Below are positions 5,075 to 6,209 of a stretch of DNA of 6,209 nt, piece by piece. Within the stretch, counting starts at the first letter, position 1; each line of letters starts with the position of its first letter. The translations under genes and the position numbers were made by a program. This DNA is from Minisyncoccota bacterium (GTDB lineage: Bacteria; Patescibacteriota; Minisyncoccia; Minisyncoccales; CG1-02-41-26). The notes under the pieces were generated by a model. It did no database searches and was not told the DNA's origin. It saw nothing but the letters and a program-made list of their open reading frames with translations. The DNA lies in NCBI GenBank assembly GCA_028715435.1, contig JAQURU010000038.1, positions 1-6,209 on the forward strand. The letters are read 5' to 3'.

Positions 5075-6118
5075 ATGAAAAATTTTTTGTTAGTTTTTTT
5101 AGTATTCTTTATGGTAGGAGTCTTAGCTGGTTTTAGTAATGCAGAAATTACTTCCACCGTAGATCCTGCGTCGCAGATTGATAAGCAGCTACTGGAAAAG
5201 TATTTTCCCAAACCTGTTGATTGGTCAAGTATGACTATTGAACAGCAAAGGAATCTTCGCCAAAACCAGATGACTTATTTGTTAACAAAGGTTATTCCTG
5301 AGTTAGAAAAAAAATCTGGTAGCGATATAGAAAAGGTTAAAAAGCTCATAAACCAAAAGGCTGTTACTGTGGACGGCAAAACCCTTAAAGGGTTAAGAGC
5401 GGAGGACAAAAAAAATACTGATGCTATTGCAGTGCTCGTGGCACAGCAAAAAGCCAATGAGATGGCACTAAAAAGACTGGCAGAGGAGCCGATTATGGAC
5501 TGGAACAGTCCACAAGCCCAAGGCGCTATTAAGGCTTGGGTGGAACAAAATATGCTGGGCGGGAAAAAACTGGAAGAGGTTATGGGCAAAGACGTAACAG
5601 GTAAGGTCAATACCGATACTCTGGCTTTACTCAACAATTCTTTTGCTTCAAAAGCTTTGGAAATAAAAGCAGATGGCATAGAAAAGATGGTTGGTGAGGT
5701 TGAGGGAAAGGTATCCAGCCTTGATGCTCAAGTAAAAACTTTGTCAGAAAGCGTTATAAATCCGCTTGTTGATAAAGTAGCGGAACTTAAAAATAAAGTT
5801 CCGAATGATACATTGACAAAAACAGACCTGGATAAAAAGGCAGACAAAACCGAGGTGGAAACCCTGAAAGGCGAGATAAAAGAAGTCGATAATAAGGTTG
5901 ATAATGTCCGCAAGGCAACAGCTGCTATTGCTCTTGGCAAGAAAGACAGGGCACTTGTCTATATTTACGCTTCTTATTATCAAGAGGGGAATATAGAAGG
6001 TTTTAGATCCTGGCTTAAAAGCCAAGGAAAAGAAAAGATGTTTGGCGCAATTAAAAAAGCGGCTGAAGAAGTTGCAAAAAACGGGCACATCAAGCTTTCA
6101 GTCCAACAAAAAAAATAA
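5075..6118 (+). CDS. Exported coiled-coil protein of unknown function
   Basis: This gene encodes 347 aa; I recognise no family. Residues 1-23 form a signal peptide: MKN, a hydrophobic core (FLLVFLVFFMVGVLAGF), then SNA before EIT, a plausible signal peptidase I site. No lipobox or cysteine is present. Residues about 24-200 are mostly helical and charged, with IEQQRNLRQNQMTYLLTKVI (55-74) and WNSPQAQGAIKAWVEQNMLG (143-162). Clear heptads follow: Ile202, Val206, Val209, Val213, Leu216, Val220, Leu223 and Val227 in 4-3 spacing. A stutter (Leu231, Val235) leads to Leu238 and Val242. A second block has Val261, Leu264, Ile268, Val271, Val275 and Val278. The C-terminal part (about 284-340) looks globular: RALVYIYASYYQEGNIEGF, then RSWLKSQGKEKMF. 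No transmembrane anchor follows the signal. The coiled coil suggests a homo-oligomeric rod or stalk outside the membrane, possibly joined to the Ig-domain protein encoded 14 bases upstream. That partnership is inference. Confidence 0.85.
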   Translation: MKNFLLVFLVFFMVGVLAGFSNAEITSTVDPASQIDKQLLEKYFPKPVDWSSMTIEQQRNLRQNQMTYLLTKVIPELEKKSGSDIEKVKKLINQKAVTVDGKTLKGLRAEDKKNTDAIAVLVAQQKANEMALKRLAEEPIMDWNSPQAQGAIKAWVEQNMLGGKKLEEVMGKDVTGKVNTDTLALLNNSFASKALEIKADGIEKMVGEVEGKVSSLDAQVKTLSESVINPLVDKVAELKNKVPNDTLTKTDLDKKADKTEVETLKGEIKEVDNKVDNVRKATAAIALGKKDRALVYIYASYYQEGNIEGFRSWLKSQGKEKMFGAIKKAAEEVAKNGHIKLSVQQKK

Positions 6119-6148
6119 GCCACAGCAAAAGTTGTGGCCACACACAAC
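6119..6148 (+). promoter_or_regulatory. Two mutually exclusive short hairpins after the coiled-coil gene
   Basis: GCCACA (6119-6124) pairs with TGTGGC (6133-6138). Alternatively GTTGTG (6131-6136) pairs with CACAAC (6143-6148). The two share bases 6133-6136, so only one can form at a time. The first begins immediately after the stop codon. They may simply protect the mRNA 3' end ahead of the terminator. Confidence 0.55.
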
Positions 6149-6198
6149 ACTGGAAAATGCAAGGCTAAGATTTAGCAAAGTATTTCCAGTGTTTTCAT
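6146..6198 (+). terminator. Terminator with long stem and nested inner hairpin
   Basis: AACACTGGAAA (6146-6156) pairs perfectly with TTTCCAGTGTT (6183-6193), followed by TTCATT. The 26-base loop holds a small hairpin, GCTAA (6164-6168) with TTAGC (6172-6176). The outer stem is moderately AT-rich and the loop is long for an intrinsic terminator, so termination efficiency is uncertain. Confidence 0.65.
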
Positions 6199-6209
6199 TT
6201 GACAAAGTA
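6199..6209 (+). promoter_or_regulatory. Possible -35 box of a downstream promoter (cut by window end)
   Basis: TTGACA at 6199-6204 lies just past the terminator, the same placement seen after the terminator at 4320-4349. The -10 region would be outside the window, so this is only suggestive. Confidence 0.4.

Noticed and set aside
5070..5078. ATG-AAA-TGA mini-frame just before the coiled-coil gene
   Set aside because: The ATG is only 2 bases from the SD, too close for initiation. The ATG at 5075 has proper spacing and opens a signal peptide.
5275..5679. 134-codon open frame on the minus strand inside the coiled-coil gene
   Set aside because: It is antisense to a well-supported gene with SD and signal peptide. 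Its Ser/Phe/Ala-rich product is typical of the reverse of lysine/glutamate-rich helices.
1..6209. CRISPR array, tRNA/rRNA gene, insertion sequence or attachment site
   Set aside because: No regularly spaced direct repeats, no cloverleaf or rRNA-like segment, and no transposase or flanking duplication seen on either strand.

Overview
The window reads as chromosome of a low-GC bacterium with standard stop usage: TGA ends one gene and never interrupts another. I infer a Patescibacteria/CPR lineage, probably Parcubacteria. The grounds are the compact layout, protein sequence style, rplJ-rplL standing alone without rpoB behind it, and start codons that mostly lack a Shine-Dalgarno (SD) sequence. 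No 16S rRNA or other marker is present to confirm this.

Layout, all genes on the + strand. (1) Positions 1-2682 hold a cell-wall-linked run: the 3' end of mltG (glycan-strand terminating transglycosylase), then glmS (glucosamine-6-phosphate synthase), then a GNAT acetyltransferase that starts one base after the glmS stop. (2) Positions 2688-3803 hold an independent ribosomal stalk operon, rplJ (L10) and rplL (L7/L12). It has its own promoter, a leader resembling the L10-binding autoregulatory RNA, an attenuator-like hairpin directly before the rplJ start, and a terminator after rplL. (3) Positions 3784-4349 hold a small, very AT-rich two-gene toxin-antitoxin unit: a 64-aa putative antitoxin abutting a RelE/ParE-type toxin. 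Its promoter is so close to the ATG that the mRNA would be nearly leaderless, and a strong GC-rich terminator closes it. (4) Positions 4350-6209 hold a two-gene operon for a single-pass membrane protein with an Ig-like outer domain and an exported coiled-coil protein. It is preceded by promoter elements and a long nested hairpin and followed by overlapping hairpins ending in a terminator. A TTGACA at the very end suggests another promoter running out of the window.

The most informative regulatory signal is the rplJ leader. The segment proposed to form the L10 site (2725-2735) can instead pair with the 5' arm of the terminator hairpin (2786-2795), giving a coherent L10-controlled attenuation model. 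The least explained part is the membrane/exported protein pair at 4494-6118. Its genes are the only two with strong GGAGG ribosome-binding sites, and I do not recognise a characterised family for the second protein. Functions of the housekeeping genes are secure. The toxin assignment is good; the antitoxin and surface-module roles are inferred.
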